Source: DASTSN01 sp035760665 | Lineage (GTDB): Bacteria > Bacteroidota > Bacteroidia > Chitinophagales > Chitinophagaceae | NCBI GenBank assembly: GCA_035760665.1 | Contig: DASTSN010000057.1 | Location: forward strand, 1 to 43,352 | Length of the DNA stretch: 43,352 nt | Direction: 5' to 3' | In this document: positions 25,637 to 34,291 of the stretch, piece by piece | Layout: every line of letters starts with the position of its first letter | How positions within the stretch are numbered: the first letter of the stretch is position 1 | Program-made: the position numbers and the translations under genes | Notes under the pieces: generated by a model | Databases searched by the model: none | What the model saw: the letters and a program-made list of their open reading frames with translations, nothing else | What the model was told of the DNA's origin: nothing

Positions 25637-27079
25637 ATGATCAGCAAATGGGTTAAACATATCGCCGGCTGGCTGTTGCTGTCAGCCATCAGCTTCCCGG
25701 CATTTCTACTGGAAACCGGCTGTGCCAACATTATCCCCCCGGCCGGCGGTCCACGCGATTCGCTGCCGCCGGTGTTACTGAAAGCTTCTCCGGCCGATTC
25801 TTCAAAAAATTTCCGGGGCAACCGTATTACGCTGTCGTTTGATGAATACGTTGATATCCAAAACGTGCAGCAAAACCTGATTGTATCTCCCGTTCCCAAA
25901 GCACTGCCTGCCGTAGACCATAAGTTAAGCACCATCACTATCAAACTACGGGATTCACTGGAGCCCGGTACAACCTATACCCTGAACTTTGGAGACGCCA
26001 TCAGGGATATTAACGAAGGAAATATTTTAAAAAACTTTGTATACATTTTCTCGACCGGCAGCTCCTTTGACTCGCTGCAACTCAAAGGCCAAGTCATCCT
26101 CGCAGAAACCGGCGGCACCGACACTACGTTAATTGTTATGCTGCACAGGAGCGGCAGCGACTCAGCCATCGTAAAAGAAAAGCCCCGCTACGTAACCCGG
26201 CTCGACGGCAAAGGAAATTTCACCTTCCGCAACCTGCCGGCCGGCACCTTTTACCTTTACGCCATGAAAGATGAAAGCAACAGCTACCGCTTCAGCGGAC
26301 GGGACCAGTTGTTTGCCTTCGCCGGTAAACCGGTGGTCATTTCACAAACCGATACTATTTCTCATATACTGTATGCATTTCCCGATAACGAAGGCGCATC
26401 GCCCGCTGCTGCTAAAACCACTAAAGGCGCCGTTTCCAAAGAAAAAAGACTGATCATCCAAAACAACCTGGATGGCAACCGGCAGGACTTGCTGAATGAT
26501 TTTACAATGAAGTTTGAAGTACCCCTGAAATATGTTGATACTTCCAAACTGGTTTTTACCAGCGATTCTTCCTTTACGCCCTTGAGCGGTTATACCTTTA
26601 CGAAAGACAGCAGCGGCAAAGCCCTCACGCTGCATTACCCGTGGAAAGAAAACACACTGTACAACCTTATACTTGACAAAGATTTTGCCGAAGACACCCT
26701 GGGCAGAAAACTCTTGAAAACAGATACACTTCGTTTTACCAGTAAGCAACTGGCCGATTATGGCTCAGTGCGCATCAGGTTCCGCAACCTGGATATGTCA
26801 AAAAATCCCGTATTGCAATTTGTGCAAAACGATCAGGTCATCAAATCATTTCCACTGGCTGGCCCGGAATTTTACCAGCAGTTATTCGTTCCCGGGGATT
26901 ATGAACTCCGGATACTGAATGATGATAATAAAAACGGCCGCTGGGACCCTGGTATTTTTATGGATAAACACCAGCAGCCGGAAATCGTACAACCAGTGCC
27001 CAGCGGCAAAATCAATATCAAACCAAGCTGGGAAAACGAATTTGAGCGGGAAGCCCCTGCCGGCGGAGTCCCCCGGTAG
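25637..27079 (+). CDS. Ig-like (Big_5) domain lipoprotein
   Basis: A 480-residue lipoprotein from the ATG at 25637. This start gives a compact signal sequence (ISKWVKHIAGWLLLSAISF) ending in a lipobox-like LETGC. An earlier in-frame ATG at 25568 overlaps the helicase stop as ATGA and would add 23 residues; coupled initiation there cannot be excluded. After Cys comes ANIIPPAGGPRDSLPP, a stretch usual for Bacteroidota Ig-like-fold lipoproteins, then a Big_5/SbsA-like Ig domain (about 35-140) with SFDEYVDIQN and TYTLNFGDAIRD. The rest contains beta-rich segments. It probably sits in the outer membrane or periplasm; function unknown. Confidence 0.8.
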   Translation: MISKWVKHIAGWLLLSAISFPAFLLETGCANIIPPAGGPRDSLPPVLLKASPADSSKNFRGNRITLSFDEYVDIQNVQQNLIVSPVPKALPAVDHKLSTITIKLRDSLEPGTTYTLNFGDAIRDINEGNILKNFVYIFSTGSSFDSLQLKGQVILAETGGTDTTLIVMLHRSGSDSAIVKEKPRYVTRLDGKGNFTFRNLPAGTFYLYAMKDESNSYRFSGRDQLFAFAGKPVVISQTDTISHILYAFPDNEGASPAAAKTTKGAVSKEKRLIIQNNLDGNRQDLLNDFTMKFEVPLKYVDTSKLVFTSDSSFTPLSGYTFTKDSSGKALTLHYPWKENTLYNLILDKDFAEDTLGRKLLKTDTLRFTSKQLADYGSVRIRFRNLDMSKNPVLQFVQNDQVIKSFPLAGPEFYQQLFVPGDYELRILNDDNKNGRWDPGIFMDKHQQPEIVQPVPSGKINIKPSWENEFEREAPAGGVPR

Positions 27080-27135
27080 AAGTGGTTGCTGACATAAATC
27101 CTTTAAAAGCTTTCTTACCCGGCAGGACAGTGGCA

Positions 27136-27168
27136 TTTGGAAGATCAAAACCGGTGGTTGTATCTTTG
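27136..27168 (+). promoter_or_regulatory. Bacteroidota-type promoter of recR
   Basis: TTTG at 27136-27139 and TATCTTTG at 27161-27168 fit the Bacteroidota -33 and -7 boxes (21-bp spacer). The -7 box ends 4 bp before the recR ATG, so transcription would begin at or next to the start codon, giving a leaderless or nearly leaderless message. Confidence 0.55.
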
Positions 27169-27172
27169 AACC

Positions 27173-27793
27173 ATGCAATTCTCCTCTGTTTTACTGGAAA
27201 ATGCCGTGAATGAATTTGCCCGGCTCCCAGGCATTGGTAAAAAAACCGCCCTGCGGCTGGTGCTGCACCTGCTGAAACAAAACACGCAGGATGTGAACCA
27301 TTTTAGTGAAGTGATCAGTAAAATGCGAAGTGAAATAAAATTCTGCCAGCGCTGCTTCAACGTGGCTGATGGAGACATCTGTTCGATCTGTGCCAACAGC
27401 CTGCGCAAGCAGGAACTGATTTGTGTGGTGGAAAGCATCCGCGATGTAATTGCGATTGAAAGCACACAGCAATTCAACGGTACATACCATGTGCTGAACG
27501 GCGTCATTTCTCCGTTGGATGGCATCGGGCCCGATCAACTGAACATTGAATCGCTACTGAGCCGCGTGGAAAAAGAAAAAACAGAAGAAATCATTTTTGC
27601 ACTCAACGCCACCATACAGGGCGATACCACCATTTATTACATACAAAAAAAGTTACAGCCTTTCACGGTTCGCATTACCACCATTGCCCGCGGCATCGCC
27701 TTTGGTGGCGAGCTGGAATATGCCGATGAAATGACGCTGGCCAGGAGCCTGCAAAACAGGTTGCCGGTGGAAAGCTATGTGGCAGGCAAATAA
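27173..27793 (+). CDS. recR: Recombination mediator protein RecR
   Basis: A 206-residue protein of normal RecR length. The N-terminal helix-hairpin-helix carries FARLPGIGKKTALRLVLHLL. A C4 zinc finger follows with Cys58, Cys61, Cys70 and Cys73, then a Toprim domain (about 79-175) starting ELICVVESIRDVIAIE and a C-terminal Walker-B-like portion with ARGIAFGGELEYADEMTL. RecR works with RecO (and RecF) to load RecA on SSB-coated DNA during gap and break repair. The start at 27173 is directly behind a consensus promoter. Confidence 0.97.
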   Translation: MQFSSVLLENAVNEFARLPGIGKKTALRLVLHLLKQNTQDVNHFSEVISKMRSEIKFCQRCFNVADGDICSICANSLRKQELICVVESIRDVIAIESTQQFNGTYHVLNGVISPLDGIGPDQLNIESLLSRVEKEKTEEIIFALNATIQGDTTIYYIQKKLQPFTVRITTIARGIAFGGELEYADEMTLARSLQNRLPVESYVAGK

Positions 27794-27828
27794 CCTTTGT
27801 CTTTTAACCCGGAACATATACCTTTGCA

Positions 27829-27836
27829 ACCTGAAC
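27829..27836 (+). promoter_or_regulatory. Consensus -7 element (TACCTTTG) before the metH genes
   Basis: TACCTTTG at 27829-27836 is an exact TAnnTTTG element, 112 bp before the first metH start codon. The leader that would follow shows no B12 box or SAM-riboswitch pattern that I can recognise. A suitably spaced -33 TTTG is not obvious. Confidence 0.45.
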
Positions 27837-27948
27837 ACCAGGCGGATTTGTTTATTGTTCGGCCTGATTACCTCAAAACAGAACTAATAAACATCAGAAA
27901 CTTCTCCCCGCCGTTTCCAGTGTTTATCAGTTCAGCAAAACATGCGCT

Positions 27949-28965
27949 ATGCGTTCGATACACGATTTACTCAATGAACGTATCCTGGTCATTGATGGAG
28001 CGATGGGCACAATGATCCAGCGGTATAAACTATCAGAGGCCGATTACCGTGGCGACCGTTTCAAAAACTGGCACTGCGATGTGAAAGGCAATAACGACCT
28101 GCTGAACCTCACACGGCCGGATATCATCACGGCAATACACAAACAGTACCTGGAAGCGGGTGCTGACATTATTGAAACCAATACATTCAGCAGCACGGCC
28201 ATTGCACAGGCTGATTACGGCATGCAATCGCTGGCGTATGAACTGAATGTTGCAGCTGTCAAATGTGCTAAACAGGCGATCCGTGAATTCAATTCACCGG
28301 AGCCAAAATTCATTGCCGGTGCGATCGGCCCCCTGAATAAAACACTGTCTTTGTCGCCCGATGTTAATAACCCCGGTTACCGTGCAGTCACCTTTGATGA
28401 GGTAGTAGCCGCCTATACCGAACAGGTGAAAGGATTAGTGGATGGCGGCGCTGACCTGTTACTGATAGAAACCATCTTTGATACTCTCAATGCCAAGGCC
28501 GCTGTGTATGCCATAAAAAACTATTTCAGGCAGGCAGGACTATCAAAAGAAAAAGAACTGCCAATCATGATCAGCGGAACCATTACGGATGCATCCGGCA
28601 GAACATTGAGCGGTCAAACACTCGAAGCATTTTATACATCGCTCATCCATGCCAGGCCCTTAAGTATCGGGTTGAATTGTGCACTCGGCGCCAGGGAAAT
28701 GCGGCCGCATATTGAAGAACTCTCACAAATAGCAGCCTGTTATACCTCCGCCTACCCCAATGCCGGCTTACCCAACGCCATGGGCGAATATGATGAACAA
28801 CCGGAAGATACTGCGCATTATATCGAAGAATGGGCAATAGAAGGATTTGTAAACATTGTTGGCGGGTGCTGCGGCACTACACCGGATCACATCCGGCACA
28901 TTGCCGAACAGGTAAGAAAATTAAAACCACGGCGTTTGCCGGTAATTGAAAAACAACTTGCCTGA
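27949..28965 (+). CDS. Methionine synthase, homocysteine-binding subunit (N-terminal half of MetH)
   Basis: A 338-residue homocysteine S-methyltransferase domain, the first module of cobalamin-dependent methionine synthase. It has VIDGAMGTMIQ near the N-terminus, the DGGADLLLIETIFDTLNAK barrel stretch and the zinc ligands Cys244 (GLNCALGA), Cys307 and Cys308 (GGCCGTTPDH). The remaining MetH modules are in the gene at 29058, so the enzyme is made from two polypeptides that must associate, an arrangement found in other Bacteroidota. Its TGA overlaps the ATG of a 30-codon membrane peptide frame. Confidence 0.93.
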   Translation: MRSIHDLLNERILVIDGAMGTMIQRYKLSEADYRGDRFKNWHCDVKGNNDLLNLTRPDIITAIHKQYLEAGADIIETNTFSSTAIAQADYGMQSLAYELNVAAVKCAKQAIREFNSPEPKFIAGAIGPLNKTLSLSPDVNNPGYRAVTFDEVVAAYTEQVKGLVDGGADLLLIETIFDTLNAKAAVYAIKNYFRQAGLSKEKELPIMISGTITDASGRTLSGQTLEAFYTSLIHARPLSIGLNCALGAREMRPHIEELSQIAACYTSAYPNAGLPNAMGEYDEQPEDTAHYIEEWAIEGFVNIVGGCCGTTPDHIRHIAEQVRKLKPRRLPVIEKQLA

Positions 28966-29057
28966 TGTCTCATCTGCTCATAATCATATCAATCATTGTT
29001 TTGATTGTAAACAACTTTTCATTGATCAGAAACTTGCTTTCCAAAAAGAATCAGTAA
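28965..29057 (+). CDS. Putative 30-residue single-span membrane microprotein between the metH genes
   Basis: The ATG at 28965-28967 shares a base with the upstream TGA (TGATG), and the TAA at 29055-29057 abuts the ATG of the downstream metH gene, so the frame fills the gap exactly. The peptide begins MSHLLIIISIIVLIV, a stretch able to span the membrane, and ends with a basic SKKNQ-type tail. The hydrophobic-then-basic pattern suggests an N-out/C-in single-pass peptide. I recognise no family. It may be expressed by translational coupling; alternatively it is only a spacer that carries ribosomes across to the second gene. Coordinates and overlaps are seen directly; function is unknown. Confidence 0.5.
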   Translation: MSHLLIIISIIVLIVNNFSLIRNLLSKKNQ

Positions 29058-31778
29058 ATGCAGGAAACAGTTACAATTAAACCATACTTGCGGCTTTCCG
29101 GGCTGGAACCCCTTGTGGTAAGACCCGAAACTAATTTTGTCAATATCGGGGAACGCACCAATGTGACCGGTTCAAAAAAATTTGCCCGGCTGGTAAAAGA
29201 AAATAAATACGAAGAAGCGCTAAGCGTAGCCCGGCAGCAGGTCGAAAACGGGGCACAGGTGCTGGATGTAAATATGGACGACGCCCTGCTGGACGGGGTA
29301 AAAGCCATGACCACTTTCCTGAACCTGTTGCAGAGCGAGCCGGATATTGCTAAAATACCCGTGATGATTGACAGCTCGAAGTTCGAAATCATAGAAGCCG
29401 GGCTGAAATGCGTGCAGGGAAAATGTATTGTGAATTCCATTTCACTCAAAGAAGGCGAGGAAAAATTCATCCGGCAGGCCGAAGTGTGCAAACTGTTCGG
29501 CGCTGCCGTGGTAGTGATGGCTTTTGATGAAAACGGACAGGCTGATACGTTAGAACGCCGGGTGAACGTTTGCGAAAGAGCCTATAAAATACTCACCGAA
29601 CAAGTTGGCTTTGATCCGCAGGATATCATATTTGATCCCAATATTTTCGCCATTGCCACTGGACTGGAGGAGCATAATAATTACGCTGTAGATTTTATTG
29701 CAGCCACACGGATCATTAAACAAAAAATGCCGCTGTGCAAAGTGAGCGGCGGCGTAAGCAACCTGTCCTTCTCGTTCCGCGGGAACGATCATGTTCGCGA
29801 GGCCATGCATGCAGTATTCTTATACCATGCCATACAGGCCGGAATGGATATGGGTATCGTCAATGCGGGTCAATTGGTTGTTTACGATGAAATAGAGCCG
29901 CAGCTGCGGGAATTGTGCGAAGATGTTATCCTGAACCGCCATAACGATCACAACGAAGCCACCGAAAAACTGATTGCATTTGCCGAAACGGTAAAAACAA
30001 AAGGCAAAGCCGAAGTAAAAGACGAAGCCTGGAGAAATACGCCGGTGGAAGAGCGCCTGAAACATTCGCTGATCAATGGAATTACAGACTATATCGAACA
30101 GGACACCGAAGAAGCAAGACTAAAATACCCCAAGCCCCTTGATGTGATCGAAGGCCCCCTGATGGATGGTATGAATGTAGTGGGCGACCTGTTTGGCAGT
30201 GGAAAAATGTTCCTGCCGCAGGTGGTGAAAAGTGCCCGCGTGATGAAAAAAAGTGTTGCGATCCTGACACCCTATATTGAAGCCGAAAAAGAACAGCGCA
30301 AACTGGCCGGCCTGGCTTCCGGTACCGAAAGTACCGAATCATCCGGCGGAGCAAAAATATTACTGGCTACTGTCAAAGGCGATGTGCATGATATCGGTAA
30401 AAACATTGTAGGTGTGGTACTGGCCTGCAATGGCTATGAAATTATTGATCTGGGCGTCATGGTGCCGGCAGAAAAAATCCTGGAAACAGCCGAAAAAGAA
30501 CAGGTATCGATCATCGGGTTGAGCGGCCTCATCACACCGTCACTGGACGAAATGGTACACGTGGCACATGAGATGAAACGAAGAGGTATGCAGCAACCCC
30601 TGATGATTGGAGGTGCCACCACCTCCCGCCTGCATACGGCCATCAAAATTGCTCCGCAATATGACAACGGTGTTGTGCATGTGCTGGATGCCTCCCGGAG
30701 CGTAACCATTGCAGGCACGCTTTTAAACAAAGAGCAGAAAAACCAGTACCTGGAAGCTACTCGTGTAGAATATAAAAAACTGGCGGAAGATTTTGCCAGT
30801 AAAAAACCGGTAAAACAATATATTTCTTATCAGGATGCCTGCAGCAATAAAACAGGGATTGACTGGACTAATTATACAGCTCCGGCACCCTCATTCACCG
30901 GCGCACGCATCTTTGATCAGTACGATTTGCAGGAAATCAGGCAGTACATCGACTGGAACCCATTCTTTATCGCCTGGGAACTGCATGGAAAATTCCCCAA
31001 AATCCTGGAAGATGAAAAAGTGGGAGCAGAAGCCACAAAGTTATACAACGATGCCAATGCCCTGCTGGATCGCATCATAAAAGAAAAATGGCTGACTGCA
31101 CACGGAGCTATTGGCTTTTGGCAAGCCGAAGCCGTTGGTGATGACAGCATACGGGTAACAGATAATGACAAAATCATTCAACTGGATTTCTTACGCCAGC
31201 AAATTAAAAAAGCACCCGGTCAGCCCAATTTATCATTAGCTGATTTCATTACGCCGGAGCAATTTAATCAGCCTGATTTTATTGGTGCTTTTGCCGTTAC
31301 TATCCGCGGCATTGAGCCCCACCTTAAAAAGTTTGAAGCCGCCCACGATGATTATTCTAAAATCATGCTGCAGGCCCTGGCCGATCGTTTGGCAGAAGGC
31401 TTTGCAGAGTGCCTGCACACAAGGGTTAGAAAAGAATTCTGGGGCTATGCAAAGGATGAAACCTTAAGCAACGATGACCTGATCAAAGAAAAATACCAGG
31501 GAATCAGGCCGGCACCGGGCTATCCCGCATGCCCCGACCACACGGAAAAATACAAGTTGTTCGAACTGCTGGGAGGCGAAGAGGCTACCGGTATTCACCT
31601 TACCGAGTCGCTTGCTATGTACCCGGCTGCGTCTGTCTGTGGCTGGTATTTCAGCCATCCGAAAAGCCAGTATTTTGGCGTTGGAAAAATATTACACGAT
31701 CAGCTCGAACACTATGCCCGGCGAAAAGGAATGACCGTGGAAGAAGCGGAAAAATGGCTACGACCAATTTTAGAATAA
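29058..31778 (+). CDS. metH: Methionine synthase, folate-, cobalamin- and AdoMet-binding modules
   Basis: A 906-residue protein with the last three MetH modules: pterin-binding methyltetrahydrofolate barrel (about 25-270; NFVNIGERTNVTGSKKF), cobalamin cap and B12-binding Rossmann domain (about 320-560; axial ligand His444 in GDVHDIGKNIVG, LSGLITPSLDEM) and the AdoMet-dependent reactivation domain (about 600-890; GYPACPDHTEKYKLFELL, ESLAMYPAASVCGWYFSHP). It moves the methyl group of methyl-tetrahydrofolate through cobalamin to homocysteine bound on the separate subunit at 27949. An FKBP gene follows 13 bp later. Confidence 0.95.
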   Translation: MQETVTIKPYLRLSGLEPLVVRPETNFVNIGERTNVTGSKKFARLVKENKYEEALSVARQQVENGAQVLDVNMDDALLDGVKAMTTFLNLLQSEPDIAKIPVMIDSSKFEIIEAGLKCVQGKCIVNSISLKEGEEKFIRQAEVCKLFGAAVVVMAFDENGQADTLERRVNVCERAYKILTEQVGFDPQDIIFDPNIFAIATGLEEHNNYAVDFIAATRIIKQKMPLCKVSGGVSNLSFSFRGNDHVREAMHAVFLYHAIQAGMDMGIVNAGQLVVYDEIEPQLRELCEDVILNRHNDHNEATEKLIAFAETVKTKGKAEVKDEAWRNTPVEERLKHSLINGITDYIEQDTEEARLKYPKPLDVIEGPLMDGMNVVGDLFGSGKMFLPQVVKSARVMKKSVAILTPYIEAEKEQRKLAGLASGTESTESSGGAKILLATVKGDVHDIGKNIVGVVLACNGYEIIDLGVMVPAEKILETAEKEQVSIIGLSGLITPSLDEMVHVAHEMKRRGMQQPLMIGGATTSRLHTAIKIAPQYDNGVVHVLDASRSVTIAGTLLNKEQKNQYLEATRVEYKKLAEDFASKKPVKQYISYQDACSNKTGIDWTNYTAPAPSFTGARIFDQYDLQEIRQYIDWNPFFIAWELHGKFPKILEDEKVGAEATKLYNDANALLDRIIKEKWLTAHGAIGFWQAEAVGDDSIRVTDNDKIIQLDFLRQQIKKAPGQPNLSLADFITPEQFNQPDFIGAFAVTIRGIEPHLKKFEAAHDDYSKIMLQALADRLAEGFAECLHTRVRKEFWGYAKDETLSNDDLIKEKYQGIRPAPGYPACPDHTEKYKLFELLGGEEATGIHLTESLAMYPAASVCGWYFSHPKSQYFGVGKILHDQLEHYARRKGMTVEEAEKWLRPILE

Positions 31779-31791
31779 AATAAATACCTGT

Positions 31792-32226
31792 ATGTCAGTT
31801 GCCGATAAATTAAAAGCATTACTGGAAAGCAAGGCCGCTGCCAATTTAAAGGCGGGCGAAGCATTCCTGGCGCAAAACGCCAAGCGTGAAAATGTTGTGA
31901 CCCTGCCCAGCGGTTTACAGTACGAAGTGTTGCAGATGGGCACCGGGGAAAAGCCTGCAGCGCACAACACCGTAACCTGCCATTACCATGGCACATTAAT
32001 TACCGGCGAAGTCTTTGACAGCTCTGTTAAAAGAGGGCAGCCTGCCAGTTTCCCGCTCAATGCGGTTATTAAAGGATGGACAGAAGGCCTGCAACTGATG
32101 CCCGCGGGTAGCAAATTCCGGTTTTTTATTCCGCCGCAGCTTGGTTACGGCAGCCGGCAGGTGAGTTCTCTCATCGGGCCTAACAGTACATTAATTTTTG
32201 ACGTGGAGTTACTTTCGTTCAAGTAA
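31792..32226 (+). CDS. FKBP-type peptidyl-prolyl cis-trans isomerase
   Basis: A 144-residue protein without a signal peptide: a short N-terminal helical region (about 1-40) then an FKBP domain with VTCHYHGTLITGEVFDSS, VIKGWTEGLQLMPAGSKFRF and the closing FIPPQLGYG and LIFDVELLSF. It catalyses proline isomerisation during protein folding. The N-terminal helix resembles the dimerising arm of FkpA/Mip-like isomerases, though here truncated. It lies 13 bp after metH, probably on the same transcript, and converges with the RDD gene at a 5-bp gap. Confidence 0.93.
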   Translation: MSVADKLKALLESKAAANLKAGEAFLAQNAKRENVVTLPSGLQYEVLQMGTGEKPAAHNTVTCHYHGTLITGEVFDSSVKRGQPASFPLNAVIKGWTEGLQLMPAGSKFRFFIPPQLGYGSRQVSSLIGPNSTLIFDVELLSFK

Positions 32227-32231
32227 GACCG

Positions 32232-32729
32232 TTACCTGGTTTTTATCACCGTCGTATTCGTCCAGGCATCATGCCACGGTGTTCCAAAGCCCGAAAGGGG
32301 TTCAAAGGGTACCAGCCGTATAACAGAACGCAGCAGGGTATCTTTGAATGTAAGCTCCTGCCCGTCGTTACGCACTGCCCGCGAGCCGGTTACAAGTTTG
32401 CCCAGCGTGTATCCGTTAAACACTTTTTCGCAAAAGGTGTAGTAAATGATATAATTAAAGATTGCGATGACATAGGCCAGCAATATCACACCGGCGCTAT
32501 AGGCACCATGCTGCAGATAATATTGAATAAAATCCGGGAACAGTTTTACCAACAGGTACCCAATCAGGGTACCCGTTACATAGCTGAGGCCAAAGCGCAT
32601 GAGCAGGTTATCAATCAAAAAATTCAGAAAGCGTTGACCAGTGGTGGCCGGTATTGCCATCGACATTTGTGAAAAATCATCAAACAATCCGCCGGCAGAT
32701 TGTTCACCGGTATCATAATTACCTTCCAT
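32232..32729 (-). CDS. RDD family membrane protein
   Basis: A 165-residue protein from the ATG at 32729 (an in-frame ATG at 32780 would add a Cys-rich stretch not typical of the family). An RDD-type segment with ATTGQRFLNFLIDN begins the first membrane span. Two further hydrophobic spans follow (IGYLLVKLFPDFIQYYL and AGVILLAYVIAIFNYIIYY), then the conserved GYTLGKLVTGSRAV and a last hydrophilic region (FKDTLLRSVIRLVPFEPLS). RDD proteins have mostly unknown roles, some in transport or membrane-protein assembly. Confidence 0.87.
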   Translation of the reverse strand: MEGNYDTGEQSAGGLFDDFSQMSMAIPATTGQRFLNFLIDNLLMRFGLSYVTGTLIGYLLVKLFPDFIQYYLQHGAYSAGVILLAYVIAIFNYIIYYTFCEKVFNGYTLGKLVTGSRAVRNDGQELTFKDTLLRSVIRLVPFEPLSGFGTPWHDAWTNTTVIKTR

Positions 32730-32794
32730 AAGTGCATTATGTTTATTTGCAAATAAAAGAAAGCAACAGCATAAATGCAATACGCTAAAAAGTA

Positions 32795-33403
32795 TTAAAG
32801 CAGCGATGCCAGCTTGTCTTTCAGTTGTTCCGGATTTTGAAAATGCACACCCGTTATACCCAGCATTTCTGCAGCTTTTACGTTGCGCAGGTTATCATCG
32901 ATAAAAACGGCTGCTGCAGGATTGATGCTGTAACGATCCAGTAACCGCTGGTAAAACTCGGGAAATGGTTTTCTCGTTTTTTCTTCTCCGCTCACCACCC
33001 GCCCGTCAAACCAGTGCAGGAAGTCGAAACGCTCCAGCGCAATAGGAAATGTTTCAGCACTCCAGTTAGTAAGCGCATAAAATTTTAAGCTGGTATTATT
33101 TTTCAGTTGCCTGAAAAGCTCAACGGTGTCGTGAATGGGACCGCCTAACATTTCGGTCCAGCGGCCATAATATGCACGGATTTCTTTTTCCCATTCCGGG
33201 TGCTTGGCTACCAGCTCTTCGGTAGCCTGGGCAATGGGATAGCCTGCATCCTGGTTCTCATTCCAGTCGCTGGTGGTGATATGTTCAAAAAACCAGTCAA
33301 TCTTATCCTCCGAATCAAAAATAGTGCGGTATACATATCGCGGATTCCAGTCGATGAGGACTCCTCCCAAATCAAATATGACAGTCGTAATTTGCCGGGT
33401 CAT
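32795..33403 (-). CDS. HAD-superfamily hydrolase, YihX-like
   Basis: A 202-residue HAD hydrolase. Motif I is VIFDLGGVLIDWN with nucleophile Asp11; the position two residues on is Gly, as in the YihX-like branch with the FDLGxVLxD motif. Motif II is in YALTNWSAE, motif III Lys in GEEKTRKPFPEFYQRLL, and motif IV AAVFIDDNLRNVKAAE. Members hydrolyse phosphomonoesters such as glucose-1-phosphate, but the substrate here is not defined. The next gene toward its 5' end, the LOG-like gene, is on the same strand 65 bp away. Confidence 0.88.
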   Translation of the reverse strand: MTRQITTVIFDLGGVLIDWNPRYVYRTIFDSEDKIDWFFEHITTSDWNENQDAGYPIAQATEELVAKHPEWEKEIRAYYGRWTEMLGGPIHDTVELFRQLKNNTSLKFYALTNWSAETFPIALERFDFLHWFDGRVVSGEEKTRKPFPEFYQRLLDRYSINPAAAVFIDDNLRNVKAAEMLGITGVHFQNPEQLKDKLASLL

Positions 33404-33468
33404 TTTTTCTATGTAAGTATGAATTAAAAAATAATTTTATTATAAAGGAAACATGTTCGGTACAGCCG

Positions 33469-34200
33469 TCAGTTTTTTTCAAACAACCACCACATTTTTT
33501 TCCGGGGTTTAATCTGGTAATTTTCCCGGATATACTTTTTAATGTGATCCATGGCCTCGTCAATACTGTCTGTTACCAGCACCAGCGATAAATCTTCTTT
33601 ATTAATCGTGCCCTGAATTGCAAGGTATTCCATGTATTCCAGCAGTTCTTTGTAGAATTGTTTGCCAAACAATACAATCGGGAATTGGGTGATGGTGTTG
33701 GTTTGCACCAGTGTCAGCGTTTCAAAAAATTCGTCCATGGTACCAAAACCGCCCGGCATAATGATAAAGGCATAGGAATATTTTACCAGCATCACTTTGC
33801 GCACAAAAAAGTGTTCAAACGTAATCGTTGTTTGCACGTAAGGATTGGGTTGTTGCTCAAAGGGCAACTGGATATTACAGCCAATGGACCGGCCGCCACT
33901 TTCAAAAGCGCCACGGTTGGCCGCTTCCATAACACCGGGACCACCGCCCGTCATCACGGTAAATCCCATTTCCGCAATCCGTTTTCCAAATTTCCGCGCA
34001 TCATCATAGTAGGGATGATCCTCTTTAAAACGGGCCGAGCCAAACACCGTAATGCAGGGACCAACAAAATGCAGTGTGCGAAAGCCTTTTATCATTTGCT
34101 TAAAAACCCGCCAGGCAAAACCCAGTTCATAGGTGCGGCTTTTGGGTCCTTCAAGATAAACCTGTTCTTTAGCAGGAATAATTTTCTCCGGCGAAGCCAT
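33469..34200 (-). CDS. LOG family / TIGR00730 Rossmann-fold protein
   Basis: A 243-residue protein with the two signature stretches of the LOG (lysine decarboxylase-like) family: GGGPGVMEAANRGAF and PGGFGTMDEFFETLT. Characterised members are nucleoside 5'-monophosphate phosphoribohydrolases that release a base from AMP or cytokinin ribotides. N-terminal residues (about 1-50) form a charged extension as in the longer branch of this family. It is divergent from xth (start codons 91 bp apart) and may share the transcript of the HAD gene. Confidence 0.9.
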   Translation of the reverse strand: MASPEKIIPAKEQVYLEGPKSRTYELGFAWRVFKQMIKGFRTLHFVGPCITVFGSARFKEDHPYYDDARKFGKRIAEMGFTVMTGGGPGVMEAANRGAFESGGRSIGCNIQLPFEQQPNPYVQTTITFEHFFVRKVMLVKYSYAFIIMPGGFGTMDEFFETLTLVQTNTITQFPIVLFGKQFYKELLEYMEYLAIQGTINKEDLSLVLVTDSIDEAMDHIKKYIRENYQIKPRKKMWWLFEKN

Positions 34201-34291
34201 GTCGATTTTGTTTGTAAAAAATAAAAATAGAACAATTTACCGCAAGTTTGCTTTTTTAAATCCTGTAACTTACCCGCTGAAATTTTTTGTT

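Noticed and set aside
27837..27948. Cobalamin or SAM riboswitch in the metH leader
   Set aside because: No B12 box (GCCACTG-like) and no SAM core pattern is visible; a covariance search (Infernal with Rfam models) would settle it.
34199..34291. Start of exonuclease III at 34199
   Set aside because: It overlaps the end of the divergent LOG-like gene's start and adds 31 residues not in the family; MRIISYNVNG at 34292 is the usual start.
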